The position numbers and the translations under genes are program-made. The notes under the pieces were generated by a model, which searched no databases, had not been told where the DNA came from, and was given only the letters and a program-made list of their open reading frames with translations. This document shows, piece after piece, positions 55,480 through 63,348 of a DNA stretch of 64,000 nt; position 1 is the first letter of the stretch, and every line of letters starts with the position of its first letter. Source of the stretch: Agaribacterium sp. ZY112 (GTDB taxonomy: Bacteria > Pseudomonadota > Gammaproteobacteria > Pseudomonadales > Cellvibrionaceae); the NCBI RefSeq assembly GCF_041346925.1, contig NZ_CP166840.1:1982501-2046500 (forward strand), read 5' to 3'.

Positions 55480-56249
55480 TGCGCTACTCTACTCGTGTTG
55501 CTCTCATGACGATTATCCGTAAAGAGGTTAGGCGTTTTATGCGTATTTGGGTGCAAACCCTTATACCACCTGCTATTACTATGACCTTGTACTTTTTGAT
55601 CTTTGGCAGCTTGATCGGCTCGCGTATTGGGCAGATGGGTGGCTACGATTATATGTCTTTTGTCATCCCTGGCTTGATTATGATGGCGGTTATTAATAAT
55701 AGTTACAGTAATGTTGCCTCTTCTTTTTATAGTGCGAAATACAGCAAGAGCATTGAAGAGCTTTTGGTGAGCCCGACGCCTAACTACATCATTGTATTGG
55801 GTTGGGTAACCGGCGGTGCCTTGCGTGGCTTATTGGTGGGGCTGATTGTTACCTTGCTGTCTCTATTTTTTACCAAGCTGCCTTTGCATTCGCTTGTCTT
55901 AACCGTTGGGGTGGTGGTGCTTTCGGCTATGCTCTTTGCTTTGGCGGGTCTTATTAATGCGATCTTTGCCAATAGTTTTGACGATATCAGTGTGGTGCCT
56001 ACCTTTGTGTTAACGCCGCTAACGTACTTGGGAGGCGTCTTTTATACCATTGATATGCTACCTAGCTTTTGGCAGTGGCTGAGCATGTTTAATCCCATCC
56101 TCTATTTGGTGAACCTGTTTCGTTACGGCTTACTGGGGGTGAGTGATGTCAGTGTGGCTCAGTCTTTATTTGGTGTGTGTGTATTTTTGGTATTGCTTGC
56201 TACAGCGGCGGTGTATTTAATGGAAAATAGTAAACGTTTGAGGCATTAA
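55479..56249 (+). CDS. ABC-2 type transporter permease
   Basis: 256 aa from ATG 55479 with a GGAGGT site (GTG 55476 also possible). Six transmembrane helices are expected, with the ABC-2 signature in the C-terminal half (VPTFVLTPLTYLGGVFYTIDMLPSFWQWLSMFNPILYLVNLFRYGLLG). Members are the partner of the ATPase directly upstream, as in YadH. queF begins 1 bp after its stop. Confidence 0.9.
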   Translation: MRYSTRVALMTIIRKEVRRFMRIWVQTLIPPAITMTLYFLIFGSLIGSRIGQMGGYDYMSFVIPGLIMMAVINNSYSNVASSFYSAKYSKSIEELLVSPTPNYIIVLGWVTGGALRGLLVGLIVTLLSLFFTKLPLHSLVLTVGVVVLSAMLFALAGLINAIFANSFDDISVVPTFVLTPLTYLGGVFYTIDMLPSFWQWLSMFNPILYLVNLFRYGLLGVSDVSVAQSLFGVCVFLVLLATAAVYLMENSKRLRH

Positions 56250-56250
56250 C

Positions 56251-57072
56251 ATGGCGCCTGTAGAGCTAGGAAAAGATGCGAGCTACCCCGATTCTTATGA
56301 TGCCGGGTTGTTGCAACCGATAGCGCGTGAGCTTTCTCGTGCTGATCTTGTTGCGCCGCAGCTTGTTGCCTTCGGTGTTGATATGTGGAACGCCTATGAG
56401 TTGAGCTGGCTTGCGCCAAATGGTTTGCCGCAGGTCGCAGTTGCTGAGTTTAGTTTTTGTGCTTCCAATCCATTTATCGTTGAATCCAAGTCCTTTAAGT
56501 ATTATTTAAATAGTCTGAATCAGACCGTATTTGCTTCTAAGCAGGCTCTTATTGAGGTTTTGACTGAGGATCTGCAGGCTTGTGTTGGCGGTAAGGTTTC
56601 CGTGAGCTTATTTGGTTTGGCTGAGGGTTTACCTGCTATTGATGCAGTGCCTGGCGAGTGTATTGATGGCTTGGATATTGAGATCAAGCGCTATAAGCCT
56701 CAATCCGGCATGTTGTCTTTGGCTGCGGAGTCGGAACATTGGCGCGATCGTTGTTTCTACAGTCACTTGCTGAAAAGTAATTGTCCTGTAACGGGGCAGC
56801 CTGATTGGGCTACGCTGTGGTTGCAATACAGTGGCCCTGCGTTTGATAAGGCGAGTTTATTGCGATACTTAGTGGCATTTAGGCAGTATCAGGGGTTTCA
56901 TGAAAGCTGCGTTGAACATATCTTTCATGATTTAAATGAGGCTTTTAAACCCGATTCGCTTGTTGTTTATGCACGCTATACTCGTCGCGGGGGATTGGAT
57001 ATTAATCCCATGCGCCATAGCGCAGATCTAGCGGGTATGCAGCCGCCATTTAGGCGCACCGTAAGGCAGTAG
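56251..57072 (+). CDS. queF: NADPH-dependent 7-cyano-7-deazaguanine reductase
   Basis: 273 aa bimodular QueF (E. coli 282 aa). Reduces preQ0 to preQ1 in queuosine synthesis. The N-terminal half has the ESKSFKYYLNSLNQT NADPH-binding motif near residue 75, and the C-terminal half SNCPVTGQPDWATLWLQY carries the nucleophilic cysteine near residue 180 and FHESCVEHIFHDL. It sits right behind the exporter genes, probably in the same transcript. Confidence 0.95.
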   Translation: MAPVELGKDASYPDSYDAGLLQPIARELSRADLVAPQLVAFGVDMWNAYELSWLAPNGLPQVAVAEFSFCASNPFIVESKSFKYYLNSLNQTVFASKQALIEVLTEDLQACVGGKVSVSLFGLAEGLPAIDAVPGECIDGLDIEIKRYKPQSGMLSLAAESEHWRDRCFYSHLLKSNCPVTGQPDWATLWLQYSGPAFDKASLLRYLVAFRQYQGFHESCVEHIFHDLNEAFKPDSLVVYARYTRRGGLDINPMRHSADLAGMQPPFRRTVRQ

Positions 57073-57142
57073 TAGCTCTTTGAGGGGCTGAGGTTTTTAG
57101 GGGGCAGAAGCCGTTGCTTAGGATCTTGAGTGGCGAGTGCTG

Positions 57143-58540
57143 TTAATCTTCTTCATCCTTGCCATAGCGGGCGCGCAGTTTGCTTGCTACGTCTTCGAGG
57201 TGTTTAACGATGCGTTCACGGTCGTAATTTTTAAGCTTGTCGAGATCAAGGTGCATCGAGAAGCCTGTCATGCGCTCTTCAAAGTAGCTCTGATTTTTGC
57301 CCATGTCTTTGCGATGATTGATCACCTGATAGACCTTGATTGGGTGTGAAAAACCTTTCGCTTTAATGCTGCCCTTGTCCCGACACATAATGTTGTCTTT
57401 AATCAGTGACCATGTTTCGTGAGAGACTAGGATTTCGTCGGAAGCTGCTGCTGACTCTAGGCGGCTGGCAAGGTTTACATGGGTTCCAAGTGTTGTGTAA
57501 TCCATATACTCACTAGTGCCAAAGGTGCCAACGGTGCAATAGCCGCTGTTGATGCCCATGCGAATTCTAAGCGGTTTTTTAACTCCGTAGCTTAACCATT
57601 TTCTTTCGAGTTCCTTCATCTTTTTGCGCATGTCGATGGCCATTGATGTGCAGCGCAAAGCATCGGCTTTAATGCCGTGGCTCTTAGTGTCACCAAACAT
57701 AACCATAAGGCCGTCACCCATAAACTTATCGATGGTGCCGTTGTATTTGGCGGCTATTTTGACCATCTCGGTCAGGTAGCTATTAAGCAGTTCGGTGAGG
57801 TTTTCGGCTTCAAGCTCTTCAGAAAGAGAAGAGAAGCCCTCAATATCGGAAAAGAAAATAGATAGGTGTTTTCGTTCGGTTTTTAATGCGGTATCACGAC
57901 CTTGGTTTAAAGCGCTCCACACGGGTGGTGATACATATCGGCTGAGTTTATAGGTGCGCACTTTGTGTAAAACAAGGTCGCTGTAGAGTTTGTGTGAACT
58001 GAGGTTTAGCCTCTCGAGAGAGGAGCGTATTTGGTTAGCCCAGAGTAACAGAGAGCCGCCAAGGCCTATAAACAAAGGCAGGGCTACAAATGGGCTTAAT
58101 TCTAGGTGCCAGTCAATATGAAAGATAAAGCCTAAAGAGCCGCTTCCAAGTAAGAAGAGACCGCTGCTACTAAGGCTAAGTTGTTGGCCGCCAACTAAAA
58201 GGGCTTGAAAGCTAATGATCAGTAGCAGTAGAGCGGTAATAGTGTAGCTGGCAAAGAAGAAACTGCTAAGGGCTGCTAAAAAGAGTGCGTCGAGCATAAG
58301 CAGCTGATTAAAGTAGACGGTTTCTTCTTTTTGGCTTTTGTAGCGTTTTAGCCACTGCTCGCTGAGAAAGGTATATAGTGAAGCGCAGCCTATTAGGATA
58401 AGGGCTGTAGGGCTGACTGGCAGTTCAATGAGGCGAGCAAGGCTCATGACAATCACTGTGACAAGTAGCAGTGTGCGTACAATATTGCGCCGTAGGGTTA
58501 CGGGTCTTGGTTTTTTATTATTGTTAGTGGCCCCAGCCAT
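57143..58540 (-). CDS. Membrane adenylate/guanylate cyclase (class III)
   Basis: 465 aa. The N-terminal half (about 1-190) holds six or so transmembrane helices, and the C-terminal class III cyclase domain (about 220-410) starts LSIFFSDIEGFSSLSEEL, with metal-binding aspartates there and in GTIDKFMGDGLMVMFGD; the transition-state asparagine is in TLGTHVNLASRLES. Substrate choice, cAMP or cGMP, cannot be settled. It is a single gene with a GAGG site upstream of ATG. Confidence 0.9.
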   Translation of the reverse strand: MAGATNNNKKPRPVTLRRNIVRTLLLVTVIVMSLARLIELPVSPTALILIGCASLYTFLSEQWLKRYKSQKEETVYFNQLLMLDALFLAALSSFFFASYTITALLLLIISFQALLVGGQQLSLSSSGLFLLGSGSLGFIFHIDWHLELSPFVALPLFIGLGGSLLLWANQIRSSLERLNLSSHKLYSDLVLHKVRTYKLSRYVSPPVWSALNQGRDTALKTERKHLSIFFSDIEGFSSLSEELEAENLTELLNSYLTEMVKIAAKYNGTIDKFMGDGLMVMFGDTKSHGIKADALRCTSMAIDMRKKMKELERKWLSYGVKKPLRIRMGINSGYCTVGTFGTSEYMDYTTLGTHVNLASRLESAAASDEILVSHETWSLIKDNIMCRDKGSIKAKGFSHPIKVYQVINHRKDMGKNQSYFEERMTGFSMHLDLDKLKNYDRERIVKHLEDVASKLRARYGKDEED

Positions 58541-58636
58541 TTGGGATCCTCGTGCAGCGTTAGTTGGTGATGCCGGGCGCTAGTGTGCCTGAAACTGGAA
58601 AAAAATTCGACACTTTAGTCTTAATTGACTCTGAGC

Positions 58637-59890
58637 TTATTGTTGCAATTTTAAATCTAAGAATTTTTCTTCGAGTTCGTTATAGCGGCTTTCCCAGTCA
58701 TTAAGCTCTTTTCTGAGCTTGTTATTTTCTTCGGCGCTACCATTGCTAGGTTCGCCCTCCGCCACCTGCTGAAGGCGGACTTTGAGCTTTCTATTTTGAT
58801 GTAATGCAGCTTGTAGTTTGATCTCCATTTCATCGTGTTGAGAGCGGGTTTCAAGTAACTCAGTTTTAATATTGGGCAGTGTATTAACGCGAGCTCGTAA
58901 CTGCTCAACTTCGGCGTTGGCGGTTGTTAGCTCGTCCTCTAATAGCTGGATGCAGGTCTCAGATTCTTGAATAAAGCGAGTTTGCTTGGCTAACTGCTCT
59001 TGTAGGCTATCGACGACTTCGGCTCGCTCTTGTTCTGTATTGGCATTTTGCAGTTGAGACTGAAGGCTTTCAATAATTCTATGCTGGTCTGCCGCTACCT
59101 CTCTTAATTTGGCTATCTCACGTTTGGATTCTGCATCATTACCAACGACTTGTACGATATTGTTGCCGTTAATTCCACCCTCGATAAGCTTAGCCATGTC
59201 AGCATAGCTTGAGTGGTAGTCTCCAAGTGCTTGTTCAAACTCTTGAGGGGCGTCCAGCTTTGACGCCATGTTGCTAAGGTTTTCAAAGTGACTCTGGGCT
59301 TCGGTCTTACTGTTGTTCCATTGTTCTTCTAGGTCAAAGTAGAGTTTTTTGAACTTCTCTAAATTATTGACACGTTTACGAGCGTTTTCTAGCTCACTTT
59401 GTAGTTGCTCTAACTCTTCATTATTGGGTGCTGCTAATGTATCCGTTGCAAAATCTTCATTAAAGCTAAAAATTTGTTCGTAGCGAGCGCCAAGGCTCTG
59501 CCAGTCTGGCTGCTTTTCGGCGTCGGCCATGGCTTCTTTTTCTGCTAATAGCATGGCGTTGCGAAGTGCGGCAGAGCGTCTAGGTAAGGGGGTTTCTGGG
59601 GCGAGATCTAGAGCTATATCTTGGCTTGGGTCTAGAGTTTGATGGCGCTGCTTGGTGAACTTAAGTTGTTTGTCTATGTGTTCTTGAAAGCTTAAGCCAC
59701 TATCTTGTTGTTGGTTGTTTGCTGCTTTAGTTGTTTTTAAGTCCTGAAGTAAATCTTGGGCTTTAGCTCTAAGTTGGTGTACTAGTTTGCGTAGAGAGCG
59801 GTTTTGCATAACTAGTAGTAGGCATAAGACTAGTAGCAATAAAGCAATCTCAGCTGAAACAAGTAGTAGAAAGTTAGAAGACGTTAGCAC
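58637..59890 (-). CDS. Membrane-anchored coiled-coil hypothetical protein
   Basis: 417 aa with a GTG start. One transmembrane helix at about 6-29 (rich in Leu, with Glu) is followed by long heptad runs from about 150 to the end (QLQSELENARKRVNNLEKFKKL..., SLQEQLAKQTRFIQESETCIQLLEDELTTANAEVEQLRARV, LRKELNDWESRYNELEEKF). No enzyme motif. It may be a cell-envelope or scaffold protein, but this is only inference. No operon partner; precedes tRNA-Ser on the other strand. Confidence 0.7.
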   Translation of the reverse strand: MLTSSNFLLLVSAEIALLLLVLCLLLVMQNRSLRKLVHQLRAKAQDLLQDLKTTKAANNQQQDSGLSFQEHIDKQLKFTKQRHQTLDPSQDIALDLAPETPLPRRSAALRNAMLLAEKEAMADAEKQPDWQSLGARYEQIFSFNEDFATDTLAAPNNEELEQLQSELENARKRVNNLEKFKKLYFDLEEQWNNSKTEAQSHFENLSNMASKLDAPQEFEQALGDYHSSYADMAKLIEGGINGNNIVQVVGNDAESKREIAKLREVAADQHRIIESLQSQLQNANTEQERAEVVDSLQEQLAKQTRFIQESETCIQLLEDELTTANAEVEQLRARVNTLPNIKTELLETRSQHDEMEIKLQAALHQNRKLKVRLQQVAEGEPSNGSAEENNKLRKELNDWESRYNELEEKFLDLKLQQ

Positions 59891-59978
59891 GCTTAGCTTA
59901 GACCTACGTTAAAGAAGCAGATGGTATAAAAGATTATGGTTCATAAGTTGCAAGCTTGCGAATCTAGCCCTTAGAGAT

Positions 59979-60006
59979 TGCCTTTAATAAGGGCTTTGTG
60001 TAGAGT
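59979..60006 (+). promoter_or_regulatory. Possible promoter of tRNA-Ser
   Basis: TTGCCT (59979-59984) and TAGAGT (60001-60006) lie 16 bp apart and are followed by the GC-rich GTGCCGCC, about 37 bp before the tRNA. The -10 is imperfect. Confidence 0.5.
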
Positions 60007-60043
60007 GTGCCGCCTTTCAGGGCTTGAGAGTTTTGGAAGCGTT

Positions 60044-60131
60044 GGAGAGGTGTCCGAGTGGCCGAAGGAGCACGCCTGGAAAGTGTGTATGTCGTAAGGC
60101 ATCGAGGGTTCGAATCCCTCCCTCTCCGCCA
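60044..60131 (+). tRNA. tRNA-Ser (anticodon GGA)
   Basis: 88 nt including encoded CCA, with the long variable arm of serine tRNAs. Acceptor GGAGAGG pairs with CCTCTCC, discriminator G, T-loop TTCGAATC, and the anticodon loop CTGGAAA gives GGA. Confidence 0.95.
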
Positions 60132-60171
60132 TATACAAAAAAACCGCCCCTGTGGCGGTTTTTTTGTATAT
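60131..60171 (+). terminator. Terminator after tRNA-Ser
   Basis: A perfect 18-bp stem (60131-60148 with 60154-60171) with a five-base loop CCTGT and a central seven-T run follows directly on the tRNA CCA end. Confidence 0.92.
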
Positions 60172-60372
60172 GCATGTAAGAGAAGCTTCAAGGCGGGCTC
60201 ATCTCTACTGATTAAGGCAAGGCGAAAGCCTGTGTAAGTTAACCCTCGTTAGTTAATACGTTTTCTGTATGGTCACCATTCTTCGGTTCGCTATTTTCTC
60301 TCGAGGCCACCCTTAAATTATTTCCTTGGGGTTAAGCTTTTAAGTCACCTTTGAATCGTAAATAGAGGGGGA

Positions 60373-60387
60373 GCACAGGTATTGTGC
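60373..60387 (+). promoter_or_regulatory. Putative NtrC site 1
   Basis: GCAC-N7-GTGC exactly as in the enhancer core bound by NtrC in enteric bacteria. It lies about 227 bp upstream of the sigma-54-like promoter. Confidence 0.55.
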
Positions 60388-60509
60388 TTTAGTCTCTAAG
60401 CACTTCCCCAAAGTGGGGCTTAAGGTGCATCAGTGTGATGATGCCCTGTCTGTTATGTGTACAGCTGAGCTTGCCTTTCGCCTTTTTATGGGGATGCAAT
60501 TCGCGCCAT

Positions 60510-60524
60510 GCACTTAAGTTGTGC
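60510..60524 (+). promoter_or_regulatory. Putative NtrC site 2
   Basis: A second GCAC-N7-GTGC dyad; its centre falls about 108 bp upstream of the transcription start predicted from the sigma-54-like promoter, matching the usual distance of NtrC enhancers. Two perfect matches in less than 500 bp are unlikely by chance. Confidence 0.6.
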
Positions 60525-60599
60525 TTTTGTTTGGCTTGTAAGCCCCCCTTTTTTATATTCCCTCTAAAAGAATAGGGCTTATCCTTGGTTTGAGGAAGT

Positions 60600-60614
60600 T
60601 GGCATCTCCCTTGC
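60600..60614 (+). promoter_or_regulatory. Putative sigma-54 (RpoN) promoter
   Basis: TGGCATCTCCCTTGC matches TGGCAC-N5-TTGC at all but one position, keeping the essential -24 GG and -12 GC at the right 10-bp separation. Transcription would start near 60625, about 39 bp before the transporter ATG. Confidence 0.65.
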
Positions 60615-60663
60615 TCTATCCCAATTGTCAGAAATAAAATTTACCTTTGGGGGAATCTACGAG

Positions 60664-61500
60664 ATGTCTTATCTTGAACCAGCCGAGTTTGCCAAAAAAA
60701 TGGTCGACGCCGGTGAACAAAAAATCTTTATGTCAACTAGAGATACTTTTATCCGAGCCATGATGGCCGGTGCTATTCTCGGTCTTGCCGCTTTTTTTGC
60801 TATTACCGTCATTACTAAAACGGGTAATCCGGTGCTCGGAGCGGTTCTCTTCCCGGTCGGTTTTATCATGCTTTATTTGATGAAGTTCGATCTTTTGACT
60901 GGCGTGTTTACTCTGGTGCCGCTGGCACTTATTGATAAGCGCCCAGGTTGTGATATGAAAGGTTTGCTTCGGAATTGGGGGCTGGTTTTCCTTGGGAACT
61001 TCGCAGGGGCTTTAATGACGGCGTTTTTTGCGTCGTTTATTCTTACTTACGGCTATCAGATAGATGGTGGAGCTGTAGCTGATAAAGTTGCGGCGATTGG
61101 TGAGTCGAGGACGCTAGGTTATAAAGAGCAGGGTGTACTTGGTTGGTTTACTATCTTCATTCGCGGCATGCTTTGTAACTGGATGGTGTCTATGGGTGTT
61201 GTGTTAGCTATGATTTCTACATCAGCGATTAGTAAGATTTTCGCAATGTGGATGCCGATCATGCTGTTCTTCTACATGGTTTTTGAGCACTCAATTGTTA
61301 ATATGTTTTTGTTCCCATTCTCTATGATCATGGGTGGTGACTTTAATCTAATGGATTACTTCCTTTGGAATGAAATCCCAACGGCTCTTGGTAACCTTGT
61401 GGGTGGTTTCTTATTAGTCGGTCTTCCTCTATATCTTACTCATGTTCGTGAAGGAAAGGCTCGTACTCCAAAAGCTGTTGGTAGCAAAGTAACGGCTTAA
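60664..61500 (+). CDS. Formate/nitrite transporter family protein
   Basis: 278 aa from ATG 60664 (an upstream in-frame start at 60625 is at the predicted transcription start). FNT pentameric channel with about six helices; signatures are FIRAMMAGAILGLAAFFAITVITKTGNPVLGAVLFPVGFIMLYLM and the omega-loop region LLTGVFTLVPLALIDKRPG, with NWGLVFLGNFAGALM following. FocA, NirC and NasA-type sub-families are not told apart by eye; the NtrC/sigma-54 context favours nitrite rather than formate. Followed by a PP2C-kinase gene. Confidence 0.88.
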   Translation: MSYLEPAEFAKKMVDAGEQKIFMSTRDTFIRAMMAGAILGLAAFFAITVITKTGNPVLGAVLFPVGFIMLYLMKFDLLTGVFTLVPLALIDKRPGCDMKGLLRNWGLVFLGNFAGALMTAFFASFILTYGYQIDGGAVADKVAAIGESRTLGYKEQGVLGWFTIFIRGMLCNWMVSMGVVLAMISTSAISKIFAMWMPIMLFFYMVFEHSIVNMFLFPFSMIMGGDFNLMDYFLWNEIPTALGNLVGGFLLVGLPLYLTHVREGKARTPKAVGSKVTA

Positions 61501-61536
61501 TTTTTTGATTTCACATTAGTTTGTGTTGATCTCATA

Positions 61537-61568
61537 CAACCCCAAAGGTACTTGTGCCTTTGGGGTTG
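61537..61568 (+). terminator. Hairpin between the transporter and the PP2C-kinase gene
   Basis: A perfect 12-bp stem (CAACCCCAAAGG at 61537-61548 with 61557-61568) with an 8-nt loop is followed by TTGGTTTT. It may attenuate read-through from the transporter into the kinase gene. Confidence 0.7.
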
Positions 61569-61611
61569 TTGGTTTTAGCGGTAGTATAAATACTAAAAAG
61601 TAGCGCTTCGC

Positions 61612-63348
61612 ATGAGTCAAATCTTAACAGTCCGTTCGGGTCAATGTAGTGATAAGGGGCGAAAGCCTGTCAATCAAGACTTTCTTGGAATTCAAATACC
61701 TAACCAAGCCCTAATAAACAGTAAAGGGGTTGCTGTTGCCTTAGCGGATGGTATTAGTAGTAGTGAGGTTAGCCAAGAGGCTAGTCAAACCGCCATCACC
61801 AGTTTTTTTGAGGACTATTACAGTACTCCAGAACCGTGGAGTGTTAAGAAGTCTGGGCAGTGCGTGTTAAATGCGGTTAATTCTTGGCTCTACTCTCAAT
61901 CGCGCCGCAGTAGTTATCGTTACAATTTGAATAAAGGTTATGTCTGTACGTTTAGTGGGTTAATCATCAAATCCACAACGGCTCATGTTTTTCATGCGGG
62001 TGATTCAAGAGTATATGAGTTGCATGGCGACTCTTTAGAGTGCTTAACCAAGGAGCACCGTGTTCACGTTGATGAGGATAAACATTATCTTCAAAGAGCT
62101 CTAGGCATGGGGCAGATACTCGACCTTGACTACCTACAGGTAGCCATAAAGGCCGGTAGTACCTTTGTGCTAGTTACAGACGGTATTTATGAGTTCTTAT
62201 CCGATGATGATCTCGCAGCTATTTGTAACGAATACGGTGATGACCTCAATAGTGCTGCAGAGAGGATCGTTCAGCGCGCGTACGATAATGGCAGCGATGA
62301 TAACTTGAGCTGCCTCATTGCGCGTGTGGAGGCGGTGCCCAACCCTGAAGTTGGTGAAATGTATCATTCTCTTTGTGAGCTTCCTTTCCCTGCTGTACTG
62401 CAGGGCCGCGATGAGCTTGACGGCTTTACTGTGGCTAGAGCGTTATATCGAAGCCCGCGCAGTAATGTGTATCTTGCTCTTGATGGTAATTCGGGCAAGC
62501 AAGTTGTTATCAAGGTCCCGTCTGTTGAGCAGCAAAATAATCAAGAGTTTCTCGAGCGATTTTTATTTGAAGAGTGGGTGGCACGAAGAATTAATAGTGC
62601 GAATGTACTTAAGCCATGTGAAGTTGATAGGCCAAAGACGCATTTTTATATAGCGACAGAGTACATAGAGGGACAAACCCTGACGCAATGGATGATTGAC
62701 AACCCTCGGCCAAGCTTGGAGCAAGTGAGGGAAATTGTTGAGCAGATAGCTAAGGGGCTTCGAGCCTTTCATCGCTTGGAAATGCTTCACCAAGATTTAC
62801 GGCCAGATAACATAATGATCGATTACGGTGGTACAGTAAAAATAATCGACTTCGGCTCAACTTGGGTGGCGGGGTTGGAGGATAGGTCATCATCCATTAC
62901 CCGCTCGGATATATTGGGGACGGCTCAATATACGGCGCCAGAGTACTTCATCGGGGAGTTTGGAACCTCTCTTTCTGATCAGTTTTCGCTTGCTGTGATT
63001 GCTTATCAGATGCTCTCCGGCAGATTACCTTACGGTGCAGATGTCGCTAAAACCCGTACCCGAGCAGCTCAGCGTAGGCTTGTTTATAGAAGTGTGCTTG
63101 ATGATGAGCGCGAGACGCCAGCGTGGGTGGACTTTACCTTAAGGAAGGCGTTAAACCCTAACCCCGAAAAGCGTTATGAGGTTATTAGCGAGTTTATTCG
63201 CGACCTGCGCCACCCAAATAAGGTGTTTCTTAGTCAGGAGCGAGCGCCGCTTATTGAGCGAAACCCCGTGCTGTTTTGGCAGGGGGTGTCGGCTTTGTTG
63301 TTTTTACTTGTTCTATATTTGCAGTTTGGCGCTGATCTTGAGTTTTAG
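61612..63348 (+). CDS. Bifunctional PP2C phosphatase / Ser-Thr protein kinase
   Basis: 578 aa fusion. The PP2C part (about 8-245) has VALADGISSSEVSQ, FHAGDSRVYEL, LVTDGIYEF and SDDNLSCLIARV, with the metal aspartates. The kinase part (about 265-530) has QVVIKVPS with the ATP lysine, HQDLRPDNIMIDYGGTVKIIDFGS with catalytic Asp and DFG intact, and SGRLPYG. A C-terminal transmembrane helix (about 545-567) ends the protein. It lies downstream of the transporter, a pairing also known near nitrogen-assimilation genes of other Gammaproteobacteria. Targets are unknown. Its stop overlaps that of the convergent QueD-like gene. Confidence 0.92.
   Translation: MSQILTVRSGQCSDKGRKPVNQDFLGIQIPNQALINSKGVAVALADGISSSEVSQEASQTAITSFFEDYYSTPEPWSVKKSGQCVLNAVNSWLYSQSRRSSYRYNLNKGYVCTFSGLIIKSTTAHVFHAGDSRVYELHGDSLECLTKEHRVHVDEDKHYLQRALGMGQILDLDYLQVAIKAGSTFVLVTDGIYEFLSDDDLAAICNEYGDDLNSAAERIVQRAYDNGSDDNLSCLIARVEAVPNPEVGEMYHSLCELPFPAVLQGRDELDGFTVARALYRSPRSNVYLALDGNSGKQVVIKVPSVEQQNNQEFLERFLFEEWVARRINSANVLKPCEVDRPKTHFYIATEYIEGQTLTQWMIDNPRPSLEQVREIVEQIAKGLRAFHRLEMLHQDLRPDNIMIDYGGTVKIIDFGSTWVAGLEDRSSSITRSDILGTAQYTAPEYFIGEFGTSLSDQFSLAVIAYQMLSGRLPYGADVAKTRTRAAQRRLVYRSVLDDERETPAWVDFTLRKALNPNPEKRYEVISEFIRDLRHPNKVFLSQERAPLIERNPVLFWQGVSALLFLLVLYLQFGADLEF

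Larger units (their letters stand above)
60172..60663 (+). other. Regulatory region upstream of the formate/nitrite transporter
   Basis: 492 bp without a gene. It holds two GCAC-N7-GTGC dyads (60373, 60510), a sigma-54-like promoter (60600), a perfect 6-bp inverted repeat (60427-60432 with 60439-60444) and an A/T-rich segment before the transporter start. The leader ends with a GGGGGA ribosome-binding site. Confidence 0.7.

Noticed and set aside
59964..60191. Minus-strand open frame across tRNA-Ser
   Set aside because: Also antisense tRNA, ending in terminator sequence.
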